Origin: JANQQJ01 sp046290575
Lineage (GTDB): Bacteria > Pseudomonadota > Alphaproteobacteria > SMXS01
Direction of reading: 5' to 3'
Assembly (NCBI GenBank): GCA_046290575.1
Contig: JBKAGX010000002.1
Span: forward strand, 186,001 to 250,000
DNA: 64,000 nt
A program made the position numbers and the translations under genes. This document shows, in pieces, positions 52,009 through 60,662 of this stretch (within the stretch, counting starts at the first letter, position 1; the number at the start of each line of letters is the position of its first letter). The notes under the pieces are model-generated. The model made no database searches, was not told where the DNA came from, and was given only the letters and a program-made list of their open reading frames with translations.

Positions 52009-53964
52009 GTGCACAATGTTGTCGCCATAGCGTTCGGTCTGGTGCTGCTGGCAACGCCGGCCTTGGCCGACGAACCGGCCGGCTGGCCCTATTATGGCGG
52101 CGATCAGGCGGGGACGCGCTATTCGACTGCAGACCAGATCACACCGGACAATGTCGATGATCTGGACGTCGCCTGGATCTATCACACCGGCGAGATTGAA
52201 CGGCGTGGCGCCGAGCTGGTCGAGCGCAGTTCCAGCCAGATGACGCCGGTGATCGTTGGCGATCACCTGATCATCTGCACGCCGTTCAACCGCATTGTCG
52301 CGCTTGACCCGGCGACCGGCGAAGAGCGCTGGGTGTTCGATCCCGAAATCGACCTGACGCTGCAATTGCCGCATTTCAACTGCCGCGGGGTTACCCAATG
52401 GACGGACCCGGATGCACCCGGCGACGCGCTGTGCGCGCACCGCATCCTCTTCGGCACCAATGATGCCCGCATGATGGCGATCGATGCGCGCAACGGCAAA
52501 CGTTGCACCGGCTTTGGCAAGAATGGCGAGGTACACATCCCGCAGGCGGTCGCCTCGATCATGACCGGGGAATGGCGGGTCACGTCGGCGCCGGTGATCG
52601 CCGGTGGCAATGTCATCACGGGGATTATCATTCTCGATAATCTGCGCGCCGATGCGCCGCGCGGCACGGTCCATGCCTTTGATGTGCGCACGGGTGCCCT
52701 GTCCTGGACGTTCGATCCGATCCCGCGCGACCCTGCGGACCCGGCCTATCACACCTGGCAGGACGGCAGCGCCGAAACCTCTGGCGCCGCCAATGTCTGG
52801 TCGACCATGGTTGCCGATGTTGAACGCGACCTGGTCTTTCTGCCCACCTCCAGCGCCGCGCCCGATCATTGGGGTGGCGAGCGCAAGGGCGACAACCGCT
52901 ATTCCAGCTCGCTGGTGGCGCTCAAAGCTTCAACGGGTGAAATGGTCTGGCACTACCAGCTCGTCCATCACGACATCTGGGATTATGACGTCTCGTCACC
53001 ACCGATGCTGGTCGATCTGGAGAAGGACGGGCGCGTCATCCCCGCCGTGGTCCAGAACACCAAACAGGGTTTTGTGTTTGTTTTTGACCGGGAAACGGGC
53101 GAGCCGGTCTTCCCCATCGAGGAACGCCCGGTGCCGCAGTTCAAACTCGAGGGCGAGTGGCTCTCACCCACACAGCCCTTTCCGCAGGAGTCGCTGCAGC
53201 TGGTCAACAACGACCTCAAACCCGAAGACGCCTGGGGGCTGACCTTCTGGGACCGCAACAAATGCCGCGAGAAGATCGAAAAGGTCCGCAATGACGGCAT
53301 GTATACCGCGCCCGATGTGGGGGAGGGGACGCTGCTGGTGCCCGGCCATGCGGGCGGCGCCAATTGGGGCGGCCCGGCGTGGGACCCGGCCCGGCAGTGG
53401 ATGGTGATCAACCTCAACACGGTCGCACAGATCATCCGCCTGGTGCCACGCGAAGACGCGGGCAGCGGCTTTGCCGTCAAGGTGCTGGAGTCAGGCGCGG
53501 TGCGCTCCGAACAGGCGGGCACACCCTATGCGGTGGATGCGGAATGGTTGCTGTCACCCTTTGGCGTACCGTGCAGCCCGCCGCCCTGGGGCGAACTGGT
53601 GGCGGTAGATCTGGCGGCGGGTGAGGTCGTCTGGCGGTCGCCGCTGGGGTCGATCGAGAACGAAGCGCCGATCCCGCTGCCCTTCGCCTGGAATTTGGGC
53701 CAGCCCAATATCGGCGGCCCGGTGATAACGGCAGGCGGGGTGGTGTTCGTCGGCGCCACCCGGGATTTGATTTTCCGCGCCTATGAGCTCGCCACCGGCA
53801 AGGAGCTCTGGCGCCACCAGCTCGACGCCGGCATCGCCGCCACGCCCATGACCTATCAGGCCGACGGCCGACAATTCGTCGTCCAGGTTACCGGCCACCA
53901 CCTGTTCTTCGGCTCCCCCGCCGGAGACGCCGTGGTGGCGTTTGGGTTGCTACAGGAAGACTAA
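52009..53964 (+). CDS. PQQ-dependent quinoprotein dehydrogenase, exported
   Basis: 651 aa from GTG at 52009. Signal peptide (VAIAFGLVLLATPALADE), then an eight-bladed propeller with the PQQ enzyme hallmarks: YYGGDQAGTRYSTADQITPD, LDVAWIYHTGE, GEERWVFDPE, WHYQLVHHDIWDYD, the GFVFVFDRETGEPVFPIEE blade and VPGHAGGANWGGPAWDP. It resembles the soluble part of membrane glucose/shikimate-type dehydrogenases without their five-helix anchor, and has no cytochrome domain. It oxidises a periplasmic alcohol or sugar and passes electrons to ubiquinone or a cytochrome; the substrate is unknown. Confidence 0.9.
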   Translation: MHNVVAIAFGLVLLATPALADEPAGWPYYGGDQAGTRYSTADQITPDNVDDLDVAWIYHTGEIERRGAELVERSSSQMTPVIVGDHLIICTPFNRIVALDPATGEERWVFDPEIDLTLQLPHFNCRGVTQWTDPDAPGDALCAHRILFGTNDARMMAIDARNGKRCTGFGKNGEVHIPQAVASIMTGEWRVTSAPVIAGGNVITGIIILDNLRADAPRGTVHAFDVRTGALSWTFDPIPRDPADPAYHTWQDGSAETSGAANVWSTMVADVERDLVFLPTSSAAPDHWGGERKGDNRYSSSLVALKASTGEMVWHYQLVHHDIWDYDVSSPPMLVDLEKDGRVIPAVVQNTKQGFVFVFDRETGEPVFPIEERPVPQFKLEGEWLSPTQPFPQESLQLVNNDLKPEDAWGLTFWDRNKCREKIEKVRNDGMYTAPDVGEGTLLVPGHAGGANWGGPAWDPARQWMVINLNTVAQIIRLVPREDAGSGFAVKVLESGAVRSEQAGTPYAVDAEWLLSPFGVPCSPPPWGELVAVDLAAGEVVWRSPLGSIENEAPIPLPFAWNLGQPNIGGPVITAGGVVFVGATRDLIFRAYELATGKELWRHQLDAGIAATPMTYQADGRQFVVQVTGHHLFFGSPAGDAVVAFGLLQED

Positions 53965-53995
53965 TTGGCAGGATCTTGTTTCTTGAAGCTCGAGT

Positions 53996-56191
53996 GTGGC
54001 AGGATCAATCCATGATTGTATCGTGGGGGCTGCATTGGCTGAAATTACAAGACCTTTAGTATCTTTTGCTTTTGTAAAAGAGGAATTCGACCGAACCGGG
54101 GATATAATCCAGGGAGTGGTGCCACTGTTTGCACCCATTATTAAGGCCCATAGGCGAGACACGTTCAATCCCGAAGTTTTTTGCGAAGAAGTAGACAAAA
54201 CTTACGGGATAAAAATGCACCCATATGTGGCGGAAGACTGGGCACCACGATTGGTCGCCGCCGGGTTGCTTTATGAGATTAGGAACAGTGACGACAAGAT
54301 TGTCCGGTATATCAATGGTGACCCGGATATTCCTGATGTTGCTGATAGTGAACGCGAAATTGAAAATTTACTGTCGGAGATGGAAACGTTTGTGCGTGCT
54401 GGAATATCGCAGGAAGTAGAAATAGGCGGCTTTGATATAAAGGCAGAAATATTCAACCGAATTAAAACGATGGTTTTTCATAGTAATTTTTCTGGCGTTG
54501 ATGTTTCTAGTACTAATACAACCACCCTGAATTTGAAGTCGACTGTTGAAAAGGAGAAATCCATTTCTAATGTTGTCGCTACAAAAGAGGATAGGGTGGG
54601 CTTTTATTGTGCAAAATTCGCTGCTGAACTCAAGGATAGGGACAGCGAGAGATTTGAAGTCTTCATGAGAGCTGCGACTGGTGCTCTGGTAACCGAGGTA
54701 GTCTTAAGCCTAAAGGTGCCGCCAGAAAAAGGTCAGAGAGCTGAAGGGCTTACAGTATTTTTGGACTCACCTATAGTTATTGATTTGCTCCGGCTCGGAG
54801 AGGCCAAGGAGTGCGAGTACGCTCAAGAACTAATCGCCGAGCTAGTCTCTATTGGTGCATCGCTAGCTACATTTCAGGTCAACGTTGAGGAAGTGAGAGG
54901 TGTACTAGTTGGGGTGCTAAGCGCCCGCGAGCGTGGCGATGTGGTCGGCCGGGGTATCGGTCGCAGATTATCATCGGACAGTATGGCTGTAGCAAGGCTA
55001 AGGGCAACCATCCAAAGCCTGGCGGACAAGGTTGCTGACCTCGGAATTTGCATTGTGAACTTTGATGAAGAGCACAGCGATCTCTACAAACATTTCGAAG
55101 TGGCTAGAGAGGATGATTTGTTTGCACAGATTAGGCCTTTTGGTCACAGTTCCATTGGTTCACGGACTACTGACGCGAGGGCGCTTGCCAATATAATTCG
55201 GCTGACTGCGGCGGCACAAAAGAGTCCCAGCATATTGAAGGCTTCATCTGTTTTTTTAACAAAGAATGCCCCTTTGGCCGCAAAGGGAATGGAAATTTGT
55301 CGAAGAGAGCAGATCATTAGCGAAGGTCAGGCGCCTCCCATTCTCTCGGATCGCTTTATGGCCGGTGTTGTCTGGGTTGCTAAAGGGGGGGTTGGCTCCG
55401 ATGTCCCGGCAAGTCGAATGATGGCCGCATGCGCTGCTGCGATGGCTCCAAGGGCAGATGTCATATCGCGTATGGTAAAAGTCTTGAATTCCATAGGGGA
55501 AAGAGAGGCCGAGGAGTTCGAGGCATTAATGACCGACGAGCGATGTGCAAACTATTTGGCCGAATTGTCGTTGGGTGGAACTAGGATCATCAATGAGGAT
55601 AACGCTGTTGAGATTCTTGAGGAAATTCGAGCAGAGACTGCATATGCGACGACGATACAGAAGGATCTAGAGAAGGCTGAGGCACTAGCCGCTCAACAAG
55701 GTAGGTTTGAGAAGATAATTGAGCAACGCGACGCTCAATTTGCTGAGAGCCAGAAAGCGATACGTGAGACAATTTCTGTCGCTGACCAAGCAAAACGAGA
55801 ATTAGAAAAAGAACAGGAGCAGCGACATGAAATAGAGGTAAAATCTCTTCTAGTTGATGTTCGGTTTGTACGGCTCGTCGGCCGTATTATTGCCTTTATA
55901 TACTACCTATCTATCTCGGTCGTAATTGCCGTTATTCACTTTTTCGCATCTGGTCTTGCAAATGGGGCTTCGCCGAGTGCAAATGAAATTATTGCCTATG
56001 TGTTTTTGATTGCGGTTGCACTTGCGATTGGAGTGTTGCTCTTCAATAGAGTGCCAGATTTCTTTCTTGCCAGATGGATTCCCAAGGTTCAGGAAAAAAT
56101 TCTTCGAAGGCGTCTACGGAAAAAGGGAGGCGAAAGTTTACTGGATTTCTATCTTGTGGACTACGCAAAGGGCACAGTGTCTGACAAATAA
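53996..56191 (+). CDS. PIN-like, coiled-coil, two-helix membrane protein (uncharacterised, possible defence protein)
   Basis: 731 aa from GTG at 53996; TTG at 54035 (GGGGG just upstream, giving MAEITRPLV) is an equal candidate. An N-terminal helical part of about 240 aa precedes a PIN-like region: Asp257 in TVFLDSPIV, Glu298/299 in VNVEEV, Asp393 in TTDARAL and VFLTKNAPLA (419-428). This order fits the acidic site of PIN nucleases. A helical stretch, a coiled coil (about 545-615) and two membrane helices (about 629-652, 665-684) follow, then a basic tail (KILRRRLRKK). The gene is far more AT-rich than its neighbours and uses different codons, pointing to transfer. Nuclease activity and a defence role are inferred, not shown. 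Confidence 0.6.
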   Translation: MAGSIHDCIVGAALAEITRPLVSFAFVKEEFDRTGDIIQGVVPLFAPIIKAHRRDTFNPEVFCEEVDKTYGIKMHPYVAEDWAPRLVAAGLLYEIRNSDDKIVRYINGDPDIPDVADSEREIENLLSEMETFVRAGISQEVEIGGFDIKAEIFNRIKTMVFHSNFSGVDVSSTNTTTLNLKSTVEKEKSISNVVATKEDRVGFYCAKFAAELKDRDSERFEVFMRAATGALVTEVVLSLKVPPEKGQRAEGLTVFLDSPIVIDLLRLGEAKECEYAQELIAELVSIGASLATFQVNVEEVRGVLVGVLSARERGDVVGRGIGRRLSSDSMAVARLRATIQSLADKVADLGICIVNFDEEHSDLYKHFEVAREDDLFAQIRPFGHSSIGSRTTDARALANIIRLTAAAQKSPSILKASSVFLTKNAPLAAKGMEICRREQIISEGQAPPILSDRFMAGVVWVAKGGVGSDVPASRMMAACAAAMAPRADVISRMVKVLNSIGEREAEEFEALMTDERCANYLAELSLGGTRIINEDNAVEILEEIRAETAYATTIQKDLEKAEALAAQQGRFEKIIEQRDAQFAESQKAIRETISVADQAKRELEKEQEQRHEIEVKSLLVDVRFVRLVGRIIAFIYYLSISVVIAVIHFFASGLANGASPSANEIIAYVFLIAVALAIGVLLFNRVPDFFLARWIPKVQEKILRRRLRKKGGESLLDFYLVDYAKGTVSDK

Positions 56192-56250
56192 AGTACTCCC
56201 AAATATGTTCGGGCGGAGCCGGAGAAACATAACTACGTTTAGGTAAGCGA

Positions 56251-56364
56251 CTACGACGGAAAACACCCGGCGCGGCTTCGCTTGATCCGCGCGATGCGGT
56301 CGTTGGCGTAGTTGGCGATGGTGGGGTCGGAAACCTCGCTCGGGTGCCGCGCGGTGTGGCTCAT
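56251..56364 (-). CDS. 37-residue ORF translationally coupled to a membrane protein gene
   Basis: ATG at 56364 overlaps the stop of the upstream gene (ATGA). The product, MSHTARHPSEVSDPTIANYA then NDRIARIKRSRAGCFPS, is hydrophilic with a basic C-terminal helix. The coupling and the natural-looking composition support a real small gene; no family is recognised. Confidence 0.4.
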   Translation of the reverse strand: MSHTARHPSEVSDPTIANYANDRIARIKRSRAGCFPS

Positions 56365-56741
56365 GCGTCCCTTTCCCGCCGCAATCGCACCTGTCTGAAC
56401 GCCAGTGCCGCCAGATAGGACAGCGCGGCAGCCCCCGCGCCTGTTACCAGCGCCTCCATGAAGAACGGGCCGAACTGACCAGGGTGCATGAAATAATCCA
56501 CAAGTGCGGTTGCGGCGCCCAGGATCAGCGCGACCATCCAGGGCTTGCTGGCGCGCCACAGGAACAAAATGGCGCTGGCGGCGGTACCTGCAATCAGCCC
56601 GGTCTGCGACGCGATGATCCAGTGGCTAAGCGTGATGGCGAACAGATTGCCCTGCACCATGGTGATCAGGCACGCCGCGCCGGATTCGGTGACGTTCTCC
56701 AGAACATTTGCCCAAACGCGTTTCGCTGTCGCGCGTACCAT
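56361..56741 (-). CDS. Small multi-helix membrane protein
   Basis: 126 aa from ATG at 56741 (AAAGGA upstream). Four hydrophobic segments (ACLITMVQGNLFAITLSHWI, QTGLIAGTAASAILFLW, MVALILGAATALVDYFM, FMEALVTGAGAAALSYLAAL) and a basic tail. It is holin-like in size and layout, but no phage gene is nearby. Function unknown. Confidence 0.6.
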   Translation of the reverse strand: MVRATAKRVWANVLENVTESGAACLITMVQGNLFAITLSHWIIASQTGLIAGTAASAILFLWRASKPWMVALILGAATALVDYFMHPGQFGPFFMEALVTGAGAAALSYLAALAFRQVRLRRERDA

Positions 56742-56907
56742 ATTGACGGTCCTTTCCGCTGCGTCTCGTCCACAGACGGGGGCACCGAACACCAGCGGGT
56801 GCCGGTGCGCAAGCGAATTGGCGCTGAGTCAGCGTGATCTCGCTGGATTGTGTTGTCGGCGTGAAGCCGGTGGGTAGGCAGTGTTGACCCGGGAAATGGT
56901 GCTAGAG

Positions 56908-56921
56908 TGGTCAAATGACCA
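56908..56921. promoter_or_regulatory. Palindrome upstream of the PPOX gene, candidate operator
   Basis: Perfect dyad TGGTCA-AA-TGACCA ending 19 bases before the PPOX start, where it would lie at the promoter or transcript start. TGGT..ACCA arms resemble GntR-family sites. No regulator gene is adjacent. Confidence 0.35.
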
Positions 56922-56940
56922 TGGCCTGTAAGGAACTGCT

Positions 56941-57339
56941 ATGACCGACCTCACCGCCGAGAAGTACATCTCGCTCACCACCTTCACGAAAGACGGGCGG
57001 CCGAAGCCGACGCCGGTGTGGTTCGCGCCGGTGGACGGGAAACTGAACATCGTCACGGATGAAAGTACCTGGAAGGTCAAGCGGTTGCGCAACACGCCAA
57101 ACGTTGAGGTCACGCCCTGCAATGCGTCGGGCAAGGTGGCGGAGGGCGCGGTGTCCCGCTCCGGCACGGCAGAACTGGTGCCCGCGTCCGACCCACGGTT
57201 CCCGGCCATCGATAACGCGATTCAGGCCAAATACGGGCTCATGGCCAAGCTCTTCCGCTGGTTCGGCAAGCTGCGGGGGAACCAGCAGACCGGGATATTG
57301 GTGACTTTGGACACGGACGGGCCTCAGTCCTCCGGGTAA
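56941..57339 (+). CDS. PPOX-class (pyridoxamine phosphate oxidase fold) flavin-binding protein
   Basis: 132 aa. Split-barrel start KYISLTTFTKDGRPKPTPVW, then GKLNIVTDESTWKVKRLRNT and VTPCNASGKVAEGAV. This layout is typical of the F420/FMN-dependent Rv1155-like subgroup that reduces quinones or aryl compounds. TAAGGA precedes the ATG. Its 3' end overlaps the convergent gene by 16 bp. Confidence 0.85.
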   Translation: MTDLTAEKYISLTTFTKDGRPKPTPVWFAPVDGKLNIVTDESTWKVKRLRNTPNVEVTPCNASGKVAEGAVSRSGTAELVPASDPRFPAIDNAIQAKYGLMAKLFRWFGKLRGNQQTGILVTLDTDGPQSSG

Positions 57340-58568
57340 ATCCCCAGTGCGATTTTGCCGATATACTCGCGGGCCTCGGTCGGGGAATAGGGCTGCATGA
57401 AGGGGCCTGCACGCACGTCGCGGTACAGCCGCGACAGCGGGTGTTTGCCCATGAACGCGCCACCGCCCACCACGCTCATCGCCTGATCGACGATCGAAAT
57501 CGCATTGCGGTTCACCACCCACTTCATGCTCTGGTGGTTCTTCAAAAGCTGGTGGCCCGCTTCAAGGGTCAGCGCGTCGCCTTGATGCGCCGCCATGAAC
57601 TCATCGGCATAGCGCCCGGTCTGCGCCAGCATCGCCTGGGCGGCGGCCAGCGCGATCTCCATCTCGCCGATGGTGTGCTGAATGCCGGGCCGGTCGGCAT
57701 TGCGGGGCTTGTCCTTCTTGGCCTGCTTCGAGGCAGCGGACAATGCCAGCTCATGGGCGTGTTCGGCGATCCCGAGGAAGACACCCAGCAGCGGCATGTT
57801 GGCGACGTTCCGGTTCATCAGCACGGCGGTGCTCCAGATGCCCCAGGGGCCCATCGGGCGCACCACGGGGGCGGGCACTTTGACGCCCTTGAACTTCACG
57901 GCCTGACTGCCTGAGGCGCGCATGCCCATGGCGTCCCAGTCGTCCTGCGGTTCGATGCCCGGCGTGTCGAGTGGCAGCATGACCGACCCGATCAGGTCGC
58001 CGCCGTCTTCGGCTTCGCCGGGCAGCCTTAGGTTCATCGCCAGATGGGTCGCGATGGGGGACCCGGTGACGAAGATTTTCAGCCCGTTGATTTCCCAGCC
58101 ATCGCCTGTGCGGGTCGCTTCGGTAAAGGGGTGCAGATTATCCGTGCCCGGTTCGGTGGCCGTGGCGCAGATAACCATCTCGCCTGAAGCAATCTGGCGC
58201 AGCTGCCTCTCCAGAGCACCCGCGACGGCTTCATTACCGGAGGCCCGCGCCCCCTGATAGCCCAGCGCCAGGCCCCGGCTGACGGCCAGATGCATGTTCA
58301 TGGTAATCGCGACCGACGCGTCGCCGCGCCCCAGCCGTGTCATCCCCGCCATCCAGTCATGGATCGACGTCAGGCCAAAGCCGCCCAGCCTTTCCGGCAG
58401 GAAGGCGGTGGTGACGCCGGCGGCCAGAAGGTCCACAAAGTTATCCCGGTTCATAGCCCCAGCGCGGTCCGCTGCGTCCGCCCGTTCGCGCAGAGGCTCG
58501 ATCACGCTGTCAGCTGCGGCAACGAACCTGCCGCCGGCCTCGGTGATGGGCGTCAGTTTATAGGTCAT
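57324..58568 (-). CDS. Acyl-CoA dehydrogenase-fold flavoprotein
   Basis: 414 aa. Acyl-CoA dehydrogenase architecture: N-terminal helices (LLAAGVTTAFLPERLGGFGL), the flavin-side motif MVICATATEPGTDNLHPFTE, beta domain (EINGLKIFVTGSP, GMRASGSQAVKF) and C-terminal helical domain. The usual catalytic Glu segment (YEG) at the end is replaced by MQPYSPTEAREYIG, so it may be a flavin monooxygenase or another ACAD-fold enzyme. It follows the cytochrome-PQQ gene on the same strand with a 21-bp gap. Confidence 0.82.
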   Translation of the reverse strand: MTYKLTPITEAGGRFVAAADSVIEPLRERADAADRAGAMNRDNFVDLLAAGVTTAFLPERLGGFGLTSIHDWMAGMTRLGRGDASVAITMNMHLAVSRGLALGYQGARASGNEAVAGALERQLRQIASGEMVICATATEPGTDNLHPFTEATRTGDGWEINGLKIFVTGSPIATHLAMNLRLPGEAEDGGDLIGSVMLPLDTPGIEPQDDWDAMGMRASGSQAVKFKGVKVPAPVVRPMGPWGIWSTAVLMNRNVANMPLLGVFLGIAEHAHELALSAASKQAKKDKPRNADRPGIQHTIGEMEIALAAAQAMLAQTGRYADEFMAAHQGDALTLEAGHQLLKNHQSMKWVVNRNAISIVDQAMSVVGGGAFMGKHPLSRLYRDVRAGPFMQPYSPTEAREYIGKIALGIYPED

Positions 58569-58589
58569 GGGGAGGCGTCATTGGCAGGC

Positions 58590-60482
58590 CTATTGCCCAT
58601 TTACGGAAAAAACCAGCAGCACATTGCCGGCCTCGCGGCCGCCATAAAGGTAGCCGGAATTCACCAGTAATTTCCCGTTCGCGATCACGGGTCCGTCGGA
58701 TTCGATGGTGCCGCCCTGCGCGGTTTCGCCGTTGACGGTGACATATTTCCGTACCGTGTCGAACTCCCAGATGACAGAGCCATCAGTGGAATTGTAAGCG
58801 CGCAGGATGCCATCGAACCCGCCCGCAAAGACCACGCCCGGCATGGCGGTGACGGCGGCGGACAGGCCGGGGTCGCAGGCCGGTTTTCGCTCTTCCGGGC
58901 ATTGGTTGGGGGCAGGGGTGTACCAAAGGATATCGCCCGTCGCGGCGTCCAAGGCATTAAGTCCGGGTTTCCGTTCGCCTTCCCACTTGCCGTAAAAGTC
59001 TGTGTCCGCATTGGGCGCATAGACCACCCCGTCATGTGCCGCCATGCCCCAATGCACGCCGCCCGCGAAACCACCCAGGCCGGTTCGGGTGCTCCAGAGA
59101 TGTGCGCCGGTTTCCGGGTCGATGCCGTGGACAAAACCGGACTTCTGGCCGGCGAGGATGATGTCCCGCTCCTCATCCAGCGGCAGCAGGATGGGGGACG
59201 CGCCGAAATCGAAATCCGGGCCATCTTCCTCGGGGCAATTGGCGCGGTCCTCAAGGGTGCAGGCCATGTTCCAGGCATCGCCCTGGGTTGCCTGCCAGTG
59301 CCACAGCAGATCGCCGGTTTCCAGATCCATCGCCAGGATCGCGTCGCTGGTGTCCGCCGCCGGCGACGTATAGGCCTCGCCCGTGCCGACATAGAGCCGC
59401 CGGCGCTTTTCGTCGATGGTCGGGCTGTTCCAGACCGGTGCGCCCGCCGGTTGGAATTGCGGTGTGCCCTCGCTGTTGGTCTCGCCTGTCAGACGCGGCT
59501 GTTCCGTGATCGAATGAGTCTTCCAGATCATTCGGCCGGTCGCCGCATCGAAGGCGGTAACGCCGCCCCGGAAGGTGCAGCATTCATAGCCGGGATCAGC
59601 GGCCGAAGCCCATTCGGTGGATGACATTGGCACGTAGAGCCGACCATCATGCAGGGTGGGTGACCCGGTGATGGTGACATTGGGGTGATCTTCCAGACCG
59701 ACCTGCCAGGTCTGCGCACCATTCGTCGCGTCGAGCTTGTAGACATTGCCTTTGAAGTCGCCGAAATAGAGTGCGGGCGTGCTGCCATCGCTCCAATCGC
59801 TGACGGTAATTGCAGAGCGCACTTCAGCATCGGCGGTGAACGTCCAACGAGCACACCCGGTTTCTTCATCAAGCGCATAGACCGTGCCATCCTGGCTGCC
59901 GACAAAAACCGCGCCTCCGGCGACGGCCGGCTGCGATCGCGCGCGCGTCGCGTTGGGATAGGCAAATGCCCATTTCAGCGTCAACAGCGGGACGTCGTCG
60001 GCGGTGAGCGCTGCTGTTTCTGCGTCGACAAACCGCGTATGGCCAGGGGCGAGGCCCCATCCCGTGAAAGCGCGCGGCGCCTTTGTGTCGAACCAGTCGT
60101 CCAAGGGATCGCACCATTGTACAGGAGTGGTGTCATCAACAGCGCCCAATTTCTGGCCGCTGAGAAATTCGGCCAGTGAACGCTTCTGTTCTTCTGAAAG
60201 GTCAGACGCCTGCTGCTTCATCACGCCCTCCATCGAGTCCAGGATCGCGCGGGCCGGCATCATCTGAAAGGTCACGACATGGGGTGCTTTATGCACCCCG
60301 CCTTCGTGGCAGGTGGCGCAGTACTCTTGGTAGAGTTGGGCGTCATCGCCCCCGGCGTTCGCCAGCAGGTCGATGGCCTTTTGTTCGACGTCTCGTTCAG
60401 GCGGCGGCGCAGGAGGGGCCGGTGTCTCACCGCACGCGGTGAGCGCCAATGCAAAGCCAATTGAGAGTTGCTTTAGGTACAA
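58590..60482 (-). CDS. Cytochrome c-PQQ lipoprotein, polyvinyl-alcohol-dehydrogenase-like
   Basis: 630 aa from TTG at 60482, chosen for GGGGAGG 8 bases upstream. Lipobox LTAC (Cys17), a class I cytochrome c domain with CATCH (Cys55, Cys58, His59) and a Met ligand near 74, then a beta-propeller with repeated blades (GSQDGTVYALDEETG, YFGDFKGNVYKLDATNG, AGQKSGFVHGIDPETG). The same order, cytochrome then PQQ propeller, occurs in PVA dehydrogenases, which oxidise secondary alcohols. An adjacent Cys pair (YECCTFRGG) may be the redox disulfide of quinoproteins. Periplasmic and lipid-anchored; substrate inferred only by layout. Confidence 0.85.
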   Translation of the reverse strand: MYLKQLSIGFALALTACGETPAPPAPPPERDVEQKAIDLLANAGGDDAQLYQEYCATCHEGGVHKAPHVVTFQMMPARAILDSMEGVMKQQASDLSEEQKRSLAEFLSGQKLGAVDDTTPVQWCDPLDDWFDTKAPRAFTGWGLAPGHTRFVDAETAALTADDVPLLTLKWAFAYPNATRARSQPAVAGGAVFVGSQDGTVYALDEETGCARWTFTADAEVRSAITVSDWSDGSTPALYFGDFKGNVYKLDATNGAQTWQVGLEDHPNVTITGSPTLHDGRLYVPMSSTEWASAADPGYECCTFRGGVTAFDAATGRMIWKTHSITEQPRLTGETNSEGTPQFQPAGAPVWNSPTIDEKRRRLYVGTGEAYTSPAADTSDAILAMDLETGDLLWHWQATQGDAWNMACTLEDRANCPEEDGPDFDFGASPILLPLDEERDIILAGQKSGFVHGIDPETGAHLWSTRTGLGGFAGGVHWGMAAHDGVVYAPNADTDFYGKWEGERKPGLNALDAATGDILWYTPAPNQCPEERKPACDPGLSAAVTAMPGVVFAGGFDGILRAYNSTDGSVIWEFDTVRKYVTVNGETAQGGTIESDGPVIANGKLLVNSGYLYGGREAGNVLLVFSVNGQ

Positions 60483-60662
60483 GGGTTACGCCTCCCCAAC
60501 GGTCCACCTTTGCTGCGAACCTTAACCTCCGTTCGCCTCGAGTGGCCAGACCATAGGTCTGGTTACATCGAGAGGCCGTTCCCGCTCATGGCTCGACATA
60601 CCGCGCCTTGAGCAGTCTCAGGAGCAGCGCTCGACATGAGCGGACCCTTGGTTCTTGGCGCG
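60483..60662. other. 180-bp structured intergenic region
   Basis: Lies between the E1 beta stop and the PVADH-like start, both minus strand. Contains a perfect stem CCAGACC-ATA-GGTCTGG (60545-60561), a long-range pair CCGCTCATG (60582-60590) / CATGAGCGG (60635-60643) and a repeated GCTCGACAT (60591-60599, 60629-60637). No T-run follows, so it is not a plain terminator. No gene recognised. Confidence 0.4.

Noticed and set aside
53967..54006. Nine-base direct repeat GGCAGGATC (53967-53975 and 53998-54006) as an insertion scar
   Set aside because: Both copies lie on the same side of the AT-rich gene, 31 bp apart, so they do not flank it as a target duplication would.
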